From Heligmosomoides polygyrus polygyrus (lineage: Eukaryota > Nematoda > Chromadorea > Rhabditida > Heligmosomidae), in assembly GCA_947396885.1 (NCBI GenBank), contig OX377205.1:67056969-67120968 (forward strand): a stretch of 64,000 nucleotides of DNA. Reading direction: 5' to 3'. Positions 31,793 through 44,400 of this stretch are shown piece by piece. The notes under the pieces were generated by a model. That model did no database searches. It was given only the letters and a program-made list of their open reading frames with translations, and was not told the origin of the DNA. The first letter of the stretch is position 1. The number at the start of each line of letters is the position of its first letter. The position numbers and the translations under genes are program-made.

Positions 31793-34555
31793 ACATCCTT
31801 GGATTTTGTAGTAGGTAGAACGATCTAGTAGTACGCTGAAGTAGAGCGGGGTAGCTTAGGAAGAGGCAATGTTACAGGTGTGCGAACATGAAGGTGAGGC
31901 TTGTGTGACGTATTTTTTCCGATTTCGGTGGATCACTGCGGGAAGACGCGGCAAGCTAACAGCCTCAAAACGCGTAGGCGAACAGGCAGTTTAGGGTACT
32001 TTACAATTGCATGCTCAGAATACCTCAGCTGCCTAAACTGCCTTAGCTTCAGCTGCCAGTTTGAAGCGGCAGAAGATAGCAGTTAGAGTTTCTTGCGCTC
32101 TCACTCGGCCAGAATTGAGTTTTCGACACTCGCTATGGTACCACTCTGTTCACCATGAAAAGCGCTATCGAATGGTATCAATTTCGACCGATTTCGGGAA
32201 CATCGATTTTTTGACGGTTTCCCATCGAGGACGAGACCGCTCGAGACCGAGGCCCACGGCAGGGACGGTGACGTCATCAAAAATCGATGTCTTGAAATTG
32301 TGCCATGCTTGATACCATTCGATAGAGCTTCTCATGCTGAATTGAACGGTGTTATTAGGACTAGTCAGAACTGTAATCTGGGCGAGTAAGAGCGAGGAGA
32401 GCACCGTTGTTGTGCTAAATTGCACGCGCAGGCGTGTTCGGAGCGCGGCAACTCTGTCAGCTTCAAATCTTTCTGGCTGGAACGTGTGGATTCCGTAGGC
32501 AGTAATATGCTCTAGTAAAGCGCCAAAGCACAGCAAATTACCTTACGAATTGGCAAGGTTACCGCGGTGCGAAAATGCAGGCTGTAACATGGCAAAATCG
32601 GCGGAATTTTCAAAGACAGACGTCGAATTCGTAATCACCGCCCCAAACGATTTTGGACGAAGTTTGGGCAAGAAAATTTGGCCAATTTCGAAATCGTGAC
32701 TATCGATGACGTTATCGTCCGGGCAGGCTTGGCGAAGAGCGAACGGCCGCGTCCTCGAGGGAAATTGTCAAAAAATCAATTTTCCCAGAATTGGTCGACA
32801 TTGATACTGTTCGATAGGGCTTTTCATGCTGAACAGAGTGGTACCCTGGCTGGGGCTCGAAATCTCGAACATGGGCGAGTAAGAGCGGAAGAAACTTCGC
32901 CGCTGCCCTCCGCATCTCCAAAATGGGAGCTGGGACTAATGCAGTTAAGGAAGATGAGGAGCTGTGGACACTTCATCGTAAAGCAGCTTAACTGCTTTGA
33001 TAGCCTACGTATTCATAGGCCATTAGCTGATCGCGCGTCCCCACAGTGGTCGACTGAAATCGGAAAAAATCGTGTCACACAAGGTTTACCAGCATTTTCG
33101 CACCGCTCTAACTTTGTACCATCATAAGCTACGTTGCTACGTTTCAGCGCACTTCTTTATCATTCTACTGCCTACAAAACCCACAAGTCTCAGCCGGAAA
33201 GATTCAAACGTGACAGAGTTATGGCGCTCAGAATACGCCCGTGCGTCCAATTTAGCACAGCAACGGTCTATGTTCTTCGTGCTGTTACTCGCCCAGATAA
33301 CAGTTCTCGCGACTCATAGTAACACCGTTCAATTCAGCACGAAAAGCTCTATGAAACGGTATCAAACTCGACCAATTTCGGAAACATCGATTTTCGATGA
33401 CGTCATAGTCCGCCTGGCGCGGCCTAGAGGCCATCTTCGATGAGAAACTGCCAAAAAGTCGATGTTTTCAAAATTGGTCGAGAATAGTACCGTTTGATAG
33501 GGCTTTTCGAGCTGAACAGAATGGTGCCCTGGCTGGGGCTCGAAAACTCGAACATGGGCGAGTATGGGCGGAAGAAGCTTCATCGCTGCCCTCCGCATCT
33601 CCAAAATGGGAGCTGGGACTGATGCAGTTTAGGTATCTAGAGAGCTGCGAGCACGTCATCATAAAGGGCCTTCGGTGCTTTGCTCGTCTGCGAATCTGCA
33701 TGCCGTTAGCTCGCCTCGTGTACCCGCAGCGGTCGACCGAAATCTGAAAAAGTCGTGTCACACATGCCCAACCTGCATTTTCGCACCGCGGTAACCTTGC
33801 CAATTCGTAAGGTAATTTGCTGTGCTTTGGCGCTTTACTAGAGCATATTACTGCCTACGGAATCCACACGTTCCAGCCAGAAAGATTTGAAGCTGACAGA
33901 GTTGCCGCGCTCCGAACACGCCTGCGCGTGCAATTTAGCACAACAACGGTGCTCTCCTCGCTCTTACTCGCCCAGATTACAGTTCTGACTAGTCCTAATA
34001 ACACCGTTCAATTCAGCATGAGAAGCTCTATCGAATGGTATCAAGCATGGCACAATTTCAAGACATCGATTTTTGATGACGTCACCGTCCCTGCCGTGGG
34101 CCTCGGTCTCGAGCGGTCTCGTCCTCGATGGGAAACCGTCAAAAAATCGATGTTCCCGAAATCGGTCGAAATTGATACCATTCGATAGCGCTTTTCATGG
34201 TGAACAGAGTGGTACCATAGCGAGTGTCGAAAACTCAATTCTGGCCGAGTGAGAGCGCAAGAAACTCTAACTGCTATCTTCTGCCGCTTCAAACTGGCAG
34301 CTGAAGCTAAGGCAGTTTAGGCAGCTGAGGTATTCTGAGCATGCAATTGTAAAGTACCCTAAACTGCCTGTTCGCCTACGCGTTTTGAGGCTGTTAGCTT
34401 GCCGCGTCTTCCCGCAGTGGTCCACCGAAATCGGAAAAAATACGTCACACAAGCCTCACCTTCATGTTCGCACACCTGTAACATTGCCTCTTCCTAACTA
34501 CCCCGCTCTACTTCAGCATACTACTAGACCGTTCTACCTACTACAAAATCCAAGG
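31793..34555. repeat. Four-unit palindromic and tandem repeat array
   Basis: 31793-32573 and 33774-34555 are nearly identical inverted arms of about 780 bp: frames at 32165-32536 minus and 33817-34188 plus translate identically over 123 codons. The 1.2 kb centre holds two more diverged units in the same direction as the right arm (about 32680-33130 and 33130-33790), sharing GGGAGCTGGGACT and CTGGCTGGGGCTCGAAA. The array is thus one inverted unit followed by three direct units of about 0.65-0.78 kb. The translated frames are not conserved among diverged units, so it is probably non-coding. Confidence 0.85.
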
Positions 34556-35470
34556 GTTGCAGCCGAAACGATTCGAATTTGACAGAGTTATTGCGCTCTG
34601 AAAACGCCCGCGCGCGGAATCTGCGAGCGATTGCCCCACTCGATTGATAGGTTCGATTCTATATGCATTGCTCCCGGCGCACTCCTAGGTCTCGCCGGAC
34701 AGAGTACAGCAAATACTGAGTAGGGCGGCTGCGAATTTCTGATAAAAACTCTCTAAACGCCCACTCTACGAGCTGTCGCGCCCTGTCGATTGATAGGTTC
34801 GATCCTATATGCATTGTGCACGGCGCACTCTCAGAGGATTCCTGGCATGACAAAACACTTTACGCCATGCTTGAGATGCTCCGAGAACATGCAAGTCCTG
34901 GAATATAAGCTTCTTCAGTGCCAAAAAGTCTGCTTCAGTCATTTTTGACCACCCACTGCGAAAATGCGGTGGTTTGGTGAAGTTGTACACATGGTTGTGC
35001 AGATCCCGAAGAGACGAATCGAACGGTACCAACCGTTTCTCAAAAAACCTCAAATTGGAGGAATTGTGAGCATGCAACGGTTTTCGACGCCTTGCGGCCG
35101 ACAACTCGTCCGCAGCCGGCCTTCTCAATGGAGCGCAAGTTTTCAATTTTGGCCGTTTTTGATCTTTCATATGAAATGTATATACCAAACGATAGAGCTC
35201 GATCTCCTAAGCTCAGATGTGCCCTTGGTTTTTCAAACGGATGACCTTTGGGCGAGTTATAGCAAAAAGACGCAAAAACCGCAAAAGTGCGGTTTTTTCG
35301 GCGTCTATTCAAAAGGCGCGTCCGCTACTGTAGGCGTTACTGGGTGACCTAATCAATCTCCCGTGCATTGGCTATCCTTCTCTTCTACCGTAGCCTACGT
35401 CCCATCTCCCTACAGGATTTCATCCCCTTACAATTTCCTTACAATGTTTTGGTTGATCTCGTTGTGGAAC
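34556..35470. other. Repeat-like DNA next to the array, no gene recognised
   Basis: Two direct copies of CGATTGATAGGTTCGATYCT followed by ATATGCATTG and CGGCGCACTC lie at 34641 and 34787. A related TCAATCGA...GGGCGCGACA segment is near 43710. Frames at 34964-35347 (plus) and 34805-35188 (minus) overlap and match nothing known. Confidence 0.4.
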
Positions 35471-36600
35471 TGGCCACTGGGGGATTACCAGGTCCATCGT
35501 AGGTAGGGAGGCTTCTGGAACTGTGAGTTTCCATGGATGGTCTTGGTCGACATTATAAGCTCAGACAGCTTTTCACCTTGCTCGTTCCACACCAAACCGT
35601 GGGTTCCGATGTGAAGTTCTCCCGGCGACCTTCGTGGTCCGATGTTGGTGTTGAAGTCGCCGACGATCACCTTGTAGAAGGTGTGATCTTCCTTATAAAA
35701 CTTCTCCAGCTCCACGTAGAAGGCCTCGACCTCATCGTCGTCGTAGTCCGATGTTGAGGCATACGCGACGAACGCAGTCAAAGCTGGCACGGAGCCACAT
35801 CGCTTCAGTCGTAGACGTCCGATTCGGTTTGTCAGAGACTCGTACGAATCGATGTTCATGGCTAAGTGTGTGTTGACGAGCACACCACTCCGCCTACTTC
35901 CCTGCTGTCGCATGTTCCGAGTAACAGTTCTTCTCCGAGTCGTAGGCGGCGTGTAGGGGGTGGTGTTTTCTCGTCTCGGTCAGCCCGATGACGTCGTACT
36001 TGATCTTCCTGGCTTGCATCATCAGGTCCTCGAGGGATGCTTCCGATGCAAGCGTGCGGGCGTTGTAAGTACAGATCGTCATCCTGGTCCTTCTCCACGG
36101 ATCTCCCTCGATAGAAAACCGGCCTCACTTGTTAAGAGGGATCTCGGGCCGCTTGTCGCAGGGCCACGTGGCGCGTCCCCGGGTGGTGGATAGGAGAATG
36201 AAACGCGAACCAAATGCGACCGTGTACTGCTCAGAGACGCAGCTGGGATGCAGGGGTTGGATTCCTTGCACCTGCTGTGTTGGGTCCACGCATTCCTTGT
36301 GTGTGGGAGCGGCATGTTCATGCACAGTGTGCGTGGATGTGTCCGTGACTGTGCGGATTGTAACTGTGTCGGCTCGGCCAAAAGCTTGCACTCGGTAGAC
36401 TGGGAGTACATGTAAGGCGATTCGAGGCCGCCTTAAGTCTCGCCCCGTCCCTTCGGGCAGTCTGGCTGACTGCCCGGAGTTCTTCGCCCGCACAACAGAG
36501 CCCGACTAGCTACCCGTGTTGTATTGCAGTCAAACACAGCAGCACTAAAGGACCTCATTCCCATGACCATTTTTGCAGCGATGGGAAGGACGAGTACGGA
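35470..36600 (-). mobile_element. RTE LINE 5' half, minus strand
   Basis: 5' untranslated region 36600-36083 (CAGTCAAACACAG, AAAGCTTGCACTCGG, the GCACACTGTGCATGAACATG block, and the CACCTGCTGTG block), then the endonuclease frame to about 35485 where the element is truncated. This copy supplies the undamaged reference for the insertion site used by the 2.4 kb element. Confidence 0.85.
35485..36082 (-). pseudogene. RTE APE-type endonuclease, one frame break
   Basis: ATG at 36082. N-terminal catalytic segments TICTYNARTL (Asn) and VIGLTETRKH (Glu) run to a stop near 35894. The frame change continues as GVLVNTHLAMNIDSYES, VFVAYAS, EVEAFYVELEKFYKED and VIVGDFNTNIGPRRSP (Asp and Asn), LVWNEQGEKLSELI, then a truncated end. 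The enzyme nicks target DNA in target-primed reverse transcription. The best-preserved RTE endonuclease in the window, but incomplete: no NEIDH or SDH segment. Confidence 0.88.
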
Positions 36601-36699
36601 TAGGCTGCTAAAATCATGACTTTCAATGTGTGGACCTAATTACACCAAAGCGACCAGGACAGCTGCCAATTGCAACATTCCGTCTATGTTGAGCTATGT

Positions 36700-36762
36700 T
36701 TATCTTTATCTTTATCTTATCTTTATCTTTATCTCTATCTTTATCTTTAAAGATAAAGATAT
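36700..36762. repeat. TATCTT microsatellite with terminal palindrome
   Basis: TTATCTTTATCTTTATC-type repeats run for about 50 bp and end in CTTTAAAGATAAAG, which can fold back on the repeat. Confidence 0.8.
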
Positions 36763-37285
36763 GTTGAGCTATAATAATCGTGAGCAAATGGAGCTGAAGA
36801 AAGCTACTATGAAAACAGCTGGGAGTGCGATGAGTGAATAGCCGCCTTGTTGCTGAACCGGCACCACCCAGCGTCTCCGACGGGAAGAACGTCGCCCTTT
36901 CATTGACGGCCCAGATTCTGAACGTGCCTCATCTCAGAAAACATTTCTGGTGAAATGGGGTTCTTTAAGTGGAGGCCCTGCGCAACGTGATAGCCAGGAA
37001 AAGAACTTGGCTTCTGGACAGAGTGGATCCGCACACGCTAGAGGTTTAGCGGATGGGGTTCGGGTGCATCAGAACCGCGTGAAGATAGAAGGAAAGCGGG
37101 GTTATGAGAGCGAGAAGTTATGGACGACAACTACTGAGTTACGGTGCCTGATGTCGAGCTATAACACTGCTCGTGCGACACCGCTGCATTCCAGAGACGT
37201 CTACTGCCATGATCCTGCTTCGCAGGATGAACCTGGACTAGTGGCCTACCAGCAAGGAGGCTCGCCGTCGGGAAAATCGGCGACG
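36763..37285 (+). other. Unresolved open frame region
   Basis: A plus frame at 36950-37429 (159 codons, Ser/Gly/Arg-rich) has no recognisable domain and overlaps the repeat block at 37308-37390. Treated as chance. Confidence 0.25.
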
Positions 37286-37597
37286 CTAGGTATGTCGCAC
37301 ACGGGACCTGCGGAGCACCTTCAGGAGGCTGATCAGCCCCTGCACCCGAGTACTCCCCTCACCTTCACCTTGGACGACGACTGCGCAGCGCGATCGATCG
37401 CAGCGGATCCTGCGCGCCGGCAGCCCTGAATCCGGGTCAGACCGTCGTTGTCGAAACGGTCGATGATGGTGGTCACCTGGGCACCTGTTGCTCGTAGCTC
37501 GTACTGCTCCAGCTTCTCCCTCAATTGTGCCTCTTCGTGGTTCTGTTGTTCCGCGTGCTCCCGCCGTTCGAAGAACTGTTAAACGCCCACGAGCCAC
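37286..37597 (-). other. GC-rich minus-strand frame including dispersed block
   Basis: In the minus strand the reading LREKLEQYELRATGAQVTTI followed by DRFDNDG is well behaved and polar, like a short coiled-coil segment. It runs into the 82-bp block shared with 27507-27588 and ends. It may be a remnant of an unidentified retroelement protein. No family assigned. Confidence 0.3.
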
Positions 37598-37869
37598 TGT
37601 AAATCAGCTAAACTCTGCTGTGGTTCTTTAGAAGCTCATTCTCTGCATTTATGAGAGCAACCATTCAGAAGGAAGGCTATACGGTCTTCACTTCTGCCCT
37701 CAAAAAAAAGTTAACCCTTGCTGATTTTCTATTTTTTATATTTGTTCAAAACATGCACGTGGACGCGAATCGACACTTAATACAATGGACAATTGCAAAA
37801 CAAAAGAGGACCTAGATAACCGATGAGAAATATTTTCAAAGCGAATATTGAAGTAGCAATTCTTCTATC

Positions 37870-38722
37870 GAACTTTTATACCGTTCTCCCATCGAACTGG
37901 ACACTTTTCAATTCACATTGGGTATTCTTCTAAGCTAGCTTCTGGACTTCTAAAATCAAAGCGAACTCTTCCAAATCGAAATGACCTTCAGGCATGTTAC
38001 GCTGCAGACTTAATAAGATGCTTATAATAAAATTTGGTGCAACATTCCTCGAAATTTTTAGTTTACCTGCCCCAATAAGTGTAATAATTTTATAAAATTT
38101 CTATTTTTATAGAAAAATCAAGAAACTAAACTTTGTCTTAAAGCACAGCAAAGAAGCAAGCATATAGCACATTTAAAGGTCAGATCTCGCCATGCAATCA
38201 AGAAGTTCGCCGCAGCTTTTATTTGATTGATAGTGTAAGTGCCACTTACATGAGCCATGAAAGTGAGGATATCTGTTCTTACAGTCGTTTTTGTTGTATT
38301 GCCAACACATGCTAACCATCATACAAACAGAAAATCTGCTATCAATCAAATAAAATCGCGACGCCTTGGAGGAGGGCAATCTCTTTTTTGGCATTAATAA
38401 TGGCCGCTTTTCTGCTTTTTGAAACAAGCTTTAAGCCATTATTTGTCCTCATAAAATAATTTTTTATAAAATTAAAAACAATATGTTCACTTATTTACTA
38501 GATGAACTACAACTTTAATGAAAGCTGTTCTAAAATTTTCCTTGAACAAAAAATTATTTTAACCTTATTCGAGAGTCTCTTGTTTAATGTAGAAGAAGCT
38601 CATTTCAATTTGAAAAAGTTCGCTTTGACATCGAAGGTCCTACTTGGGCTAGTTTAAAAGAGTGTCCAGTTTGGACGTGAAAAGTGTCCAAATCGATGAG
38701 AGAATGGTATAAATCCATTTTA
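37870..38722. mobile_element. Foldback element, about 850 bp, non-coding
   Basis: Outer arms about 37870-37985 and 38595-38722 are imperfect inverted complements (ATACCRTTCTCYCATCGA, ACTGGACAC, TCAAAGCGAACT with AAATYGAAATGA). Inner palindrome TTTATTTGATTGATAG at 38217 pairs with CTATCAATCAAATAAA at 38340. AT-rich, no transposase. Class unknown. Confidence 0.65.
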
Positions 38723-38884
38723 GAACAAACTAAGAAAGCTGTCGTTCTGGAAACAGCAAATAGAACTCAACGAACCCTGAGCGTTCTGTCATCTAAAACA
38801 TATGTCAAGATCCCTCCATTCTAGTTCTTGACAGTGTTTCGCAATGAATTTTAATGACGATTTTTTGTCAAACATACAAATAGG

Positions 38885-39168
38885 AGAAGCTGGGTGCGTT
38901 GCGGCTCTTCTGGAGCCGGCTATTGCGCGTACCCGATTTCAGGGTCTTGGCTCGGATTTCCCGCACAGGCCAACCAAGTCTTCCATCCCTTCGGGGTCAA
39001 CGATTTGGCACCAGACTCGCCTGTGAAGCATGAAGCGCAGACTTTTTCATCCGCTGACCACCGCAAGTCATTGTATACGCCAGATATGTATTCAAATTAT
39101 CTTAACGACACCCGTAGAAGTAAAATGCGCATCCCCAAAAGGGATTGAGCAAACCTGTCCCATTATCA
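38885..39168 (+). repeat. tRNA-derived SINE, copy 8
   Basis: Diverged head, then GGTCTTGGCTCGGATTTCCC, GGCCAACCAAGTCTTCCATCC, ACCGCAAGTCATTGTAT, and the CATCCCCAAAAGGGATTGAG 3' block. Confidence 0.75.
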
Positions 39169-39382
39169 TTTAAGAGAACGTTCGGCCGTACATATTCTAG
39201 TGCTTCGGCCTAAACAAAGTTGTTATGGTGAGTTATAACATTATGATCACAAATTCATTTTTCAGGCTGAACTAAGCCACCACTCCACTTCCTAAGCCAT
39301 GACGGCGATCATAAGTGAGGTACCAAACGTAAACTAAGGTTCTCGCCTTGCCATTTAACTACTTAATCTCTCTTCCTCTTAG

Positions 39383-39472
39383 AAATCCTCCAGCTGCCCA
39401 CCGCACTATCCGACAGCCTGTTGTGAGCTGCTACACGCATCTGTGGCGTCGTACGTCACCGCAGCTCTGCAG
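39383..39472 (+). CDS. Candidate internal exon, cysteine-containing
   Basis: Bounded by CTTCCTCTTAG and a GTCAGTCAG donor, with about 30 codons open in phase 0 (SSSCPPHYPTACCELLHASV). No partner exon identified; it lies about 2 kb upstream of the membrane-protein start and could belong to a separate gene. Confidence 0.25.
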
Positions 39473-41455
39473 GTCAGTCAGCCATTGCCATATATAGGCA
39501 GCCTTGCCTTATTTTCGTCCTATTCTGCTACACCTTGTTGCTTTTACTCTACTAGTTTGCGTAGTGACCGTAACACAGAGTGGAAAAAATGCGAGTGAAC
39601 CTCTACTTTGTCCCACTGCCGCTCTTTACTGACTCTTTGGGATTGATCAAATTCTGAATTTCCGAGGAGACAGCTCAAAATGCGATGAGCGATGAAGAAC
39701 CTAAAGACCACCAAGGATAAATGCAGCTCTCACATAGCTGACGTGCTTCATCAGAAAGCAATTCTGATTTTGGAACACAGCTTCTCGCCACTGCTGGTCT
39801 GTCAAGAAACCCCGCTCTCTTGCAGAAGTTCAGAACCATCCTTAGCATAACTGTTATGCAAACTGTGGTTCACTTCACGAAAGGCGGCCGTGGTGCAAGG
39901 CTCGATCAGAAAACGCTACAAGGATCATATATCCAAAAAACCGCCTTTCTTACGGTCAAATATCAGACTTCAAAACGGATCCTTGTGGGGTGTGCTACAC
40001 CGAAGTAGACCATACTCCTTGGCCCTAAACTCAAGACCTGTGCTCGAACGGAAGCAATTTGTTTGCGAGTGTTTTCACATATTCCGTGATGGTGCTATAT
40101 AACTACACCGTTGCGCCGAAACGGATCTGCAGTCTTTCTTTCTACCGCGTTTATAGGAACTCCTTTCGTGTACGTATCTATGGCGCATTCTGCAAATTCA
40201 TAAACAATGAACAATTCTCAGTCGAAATTTGTCAAAGGAGACAAAGGAGTGGCATCGAGACGTAGTCCTACAATTGTTCTCCTAACCTCCCTGACTAGTG
40301 GAACGATTCAAGATGTCGCTGCCAACCTATAGCCTGCTAAACTCTCATGCTCTTTGCACTTTTACTACACTTACACTAAATGTTATTTAAAAATATTATA
40401 ATATAATAATAGTATTTACTTACTAGTAGGAAAACAAGTTTAGAAACATGGATGGGTGAACTACGGTGGTTTCTGCGCCGAGTAATGACTGTTAACTGTT
40501 ACCGTTAGAGCTAAACTGTCTGATATCGCGTCGGCTACATAGTGGGGGTAAAGGAACTGATCTTACCATCCAGACCGAACAATCACTCAAAGATGGTTTC
40601 GACTCAAGGAGGTGCAAGACGTAACCAATGTCAGAGAAGACTGAACGCAGTCAAGTCTTCCCTCCGGCCGTTTCAAGGTGATGTTAGCCTTTAACGTTAA
40701 GAAATACTGTTAAGAGGAGCAGCTAGAACAACTGCTCGTCGAGCTGCGAGCATTAGCGAAACTAGGCTCGTGGGGGAACAGGGCGCGGCTTCCTCTTTGG
40801 AAATAGAGCCGGACGGAAGGAATTCGGCTAGGTATTGTACCATCGATGAGTCACGGCCACAACACGTTTAGTACGATTTTTCATCCATGGAATCTTAGGT
40901 TTGTAATGGAGGCTGACTAACCTCGTTGATTTGACGCTGCGTGCCGTTGTTGACCACGACTGCAACGATTACTTTCAACAGGACTCAGATCGCTCCTGTC
41001 CTAATGGGACAGCGTTATCGGTTCATTTCTTGACCGGATCCTGTGGAAATGGACGAAAACTCCGTATAACGAGCAACACTTTCACCTCATCAACAGAGGC
41101 TTAGCTCCTTCCAAGGTCAAATAGCGCGCCGCAAATCGACTAGTGAATTAGATAAGCACTGGATTCAATCGTGAAAGATATATCCTTGACAGTGTATGTT
41201 CAAATCCGGACATGAAAATTTAATTTGGATTCCGGCCGTATTAATAGCATGGTCACGCGTGGATTTAAGATTTTGTCTTTTACACCTATTTTAATATGAT
41301 GTTAACAGAGTACTAACGCAGAGGTCGTCTAGTTGGTTTGCCCAACTTTGGCTTCATAGCTCATTCTTCGCTTTCAGTTATCAAGATGTTCTCTGCACTT
41401 GCCGTCATCGAATCCGCTACCGAAAATCAGACCTAAATTTTTTTTGCTGACTGTC
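39473..41455. other. Unresolved upstream region of the membrane-protein gene
   Basis: Small frames at 39820-40265 have no recognisable domain. No transposon is recognised. It may hold the promoter of the gene that starts at 41471. Confidence 0.4.
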
Positions 41456-41470
41456 CCCTTACAGCTAAAA
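41456..41470 (+). promoter_or_regulatory. Predicted spliced-leader (trans-splice) acceptor
   Basis: TGTCCCCTTACAG ends 6 nt before the ATG at 41471, after a T-rich stretch. This spacing is typical of nematode trans-spliced mRNAs. Inferred from position and consensus only. Confidence 0.5.
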
Positions 41471-44400
41471 ATGAACTACTTGTTCAGTTTCTGGTACAAA
41501 GCATCGAAATGGTACACGGAAAGGCTCCACATTGAGGTCTCGGCGGCTTCAGGTGCCCTTATTGTTAGTAAGGAGTGGGTCCATTTAAGCTGACATTTGA
41601 TCGCTGAATATGATGAAAGTGTGGGACGATACCAGCATGACAGCAGCAACAATATCATCACCTGTTTTCCTACCATCCCCTGCCTGTATACGGTCTATTT
41701 ATTTATTTATTTATTTATTTATTCTATCTATTTATTAATGGTTTGCAAATCAAAGTGCGCATCACAATGGGCATATTAACAAGCTAGTTAAGAAATCATA
41801 ACAAACCTAAGTTGAGTTAGCACTATAAAGCTTGTACCAGTTAAGTTTCGCTGAATTAAGTTAATTACGTCGGTGCTGTCTGGTCGTAGAAATTTGGTAA
41901 TACCGATGGTTAGTCGATTATTTTGAAGTCCTACTGCACATACTCGTTTGAAAAGGGAAAAAGGCGTCGGAAGTTTTGCAGCGCTTTCCCTTCGAATCCA
42001 TCTATATGGTCAATGTTTATCGAAGTATATATCTTTGCCATGAAGTTAACATTAAACTGAGCAGACGTTTATAAGTAAGCTGGGAGTGTATGAAGCGTCA
42101 GTCATCCAATTTCAGTTGTTCCTGCTGGTGCTATTGGGTCTCACGTACCATGTGTTCGAAAAACGAGGCTACTTTGTGAATCCGGAAGCCTTCCGACCTG
42201 TCGTAGCCGCTATGGGAACGCTATACGCGCTGGGAGCGATCGCAGCGGTACGTTAGGCTTTTCTTATTCGAAGCCAAGATTCGTTCAGTTCGTACACCGA
42301 CTACCGCTTCCATATTTCTAACCATAACTGCAGTTAGTAGTTTTGTACTGTTTTTCTTTTTTCAAACCCCTTTTCCTTATCTCCATCACCACTCGATAGG
42401 GAGGGTGGTGACTTTGTGATTTGCTGTGATGAAGTTGACTGCAATTGTTAGCCAAAATTGGTATTGATTTTGTGATTGCCTTTCGCCACAGAAACATGAT
42501 TGGATAAAGTAGGACGTCTTTAGGTTTATATTAGGAGCACAGTGAATTGAACGGGTTTATGGTTATGGAATCCCATCATATCTACTTATAAATACTTGGA
42601 CCTGAAGTAGTGGTTTGGATTTCATGCCGGGCCAAGTAAGCTTCCCACCCCTTTAAAGTTGCCGTATTATTATCAGACTTTCCTGAAAAGAACGAAACCC
42701 TGACTTGTCGATCTGATGGGCATCGCAACAAATTGTGCAGACCAAATACGTACTGAACCGGTCTCCACGATTTCCTGTGGAAGTAGGGGAACTTATCGTT
42801 AGACACATAGACGTGGTGCATGACAAAAAATAGCACCATAGTTTTCGATTTTCATCATTTTCTTGAACTTATCGTTAGACATATAGATGATGGTTCCGAT
42901 TTGCTTCATTCTGTTGCTAGCGTCATCCGGGATGTTGCTGCCAATCGAATTTGATGACGCTGAACAGCATCTCTCTTTCCAACCCCAATGCCAGCTGATT
43001 CTTCTGTGGTAAAAGTGTGTCGACCCCCTGTCGAAAGTCTCGGACGTATAGCGGTTTTTGCGATCCACTATAGTGTTCTCGTCGTCCAACGGTCATCTTG
43101 TCTTATCACGACGTGACCGGCCCGCTTGGATTTAGTCTTCTAACCCGCGCAGTCACAAAGGCGAGGGTCGCGTGTCGGAGTTTCGAAGTCCTGCTCGGTG
43201 TTGAGATCGTCAGTTTTATTTCAGAAGAGGTTGTTTAGCGCGCTGTGTGTGTTCCTTGCTGTGGCACTTGTCCGAGGTCCGAAAAAACTTGTCCGGGCAG
43301 CACTTTTCCTCCTGTTTAGCTCGTCTCCGATATTGTTCTCTATGTTCACCGAACGTCCGGGATACACTCAAGATGACGGTTCCGTGAGTTTAGTTCTTCC
43401 CAGTTGGAGTCCTCCCTCACGCAATAAACGTTTCTCGTGAACTGTACCTTTCGTAGTCTTATCCTTTCTCCCTTCGTTTAGCTTAGAAAGCATCTCTTCT
43501 GCTCCAAAGGTGCACTACAGGACGTGCCGCTCCTGCCAACATGCACAAGCGTCGCATATTTGAGCCGAACAGCGCCGTTTTATAATATTAATAATAATAA
43601 CTGCTTAAGAATTCTATGTTTTGAAATAAAAGGCATATATTTTTGAGTTCACTAGCTCAAGGTCTATCGTTTGACATACCAGTTCCAGCAGAGTTGAACA
43701 ACGCATATAGGCCCGACAGAATCAATCGAGTGGGCGCGACAACTTGTAGGGTGAGCTTAGTTTGACACAAACAGCTTATCTAAACGCACAAAATGGATAG
43801 GAAATAAGTTAGCTTTTATATGTCTAGTTTTGCGATTCCACCAACTATGAGGGAGTTTCCACGAATACTGCCAAATTGAACACGCGGGGGTGTTCGGAGC
43901 GCAATCACTCTCTCAGGTTTGTATCCTTCCGTCTGCAACTTGTGGGTTTTGTAGGCAATAATAAGCGGTAGCAGTGCGCTTAAGCACGGCGATATGGCTT
44001 AAGACCGCACAAAGTTGCAGTGGTGTGAATATGCAGGTTAGGCTTATGTGACTCGATTTTTTCCGACTTCAGTCGACCCCTGCTGGAAGACACGGGGAGC
44101 TAACGGCCTACAAATGCGTAGACGTGTAGAACACTTCAGACACTCTACGACGGCGTGCTCGAAACTGCCTAAACAATGGGCCACTATTTCATAACCGTAT
44201 TAGTAAGCCCTCTGAAATATTTATTGGTCTGAATGTAATGCCATTTGAGCCAGCTGGTGAAGGTGATTGTTATCATCATGAGTTAATGTCGCTCCATACC
44301 CATTTTTTGAAGACATTCTTTCCGTAAAATCGACACTTTCTATGACACATAATTCTTATTATTAGTACAAATAACTCGTCAATCGCAATCACAATCAAAC

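Noticed and set aside
32165..34292. Conserved 123- and 83-codon proteins in the repeat array
   Set aside because: Identity between the two outer arms follows from near-identical DNA; the frames are not kept in the diverged inner units.
42582..43089. Minus-strand frames within the membrane-protein gene
   Set aside because: They overlap SINE and intron sequence and have no domain or splice support.
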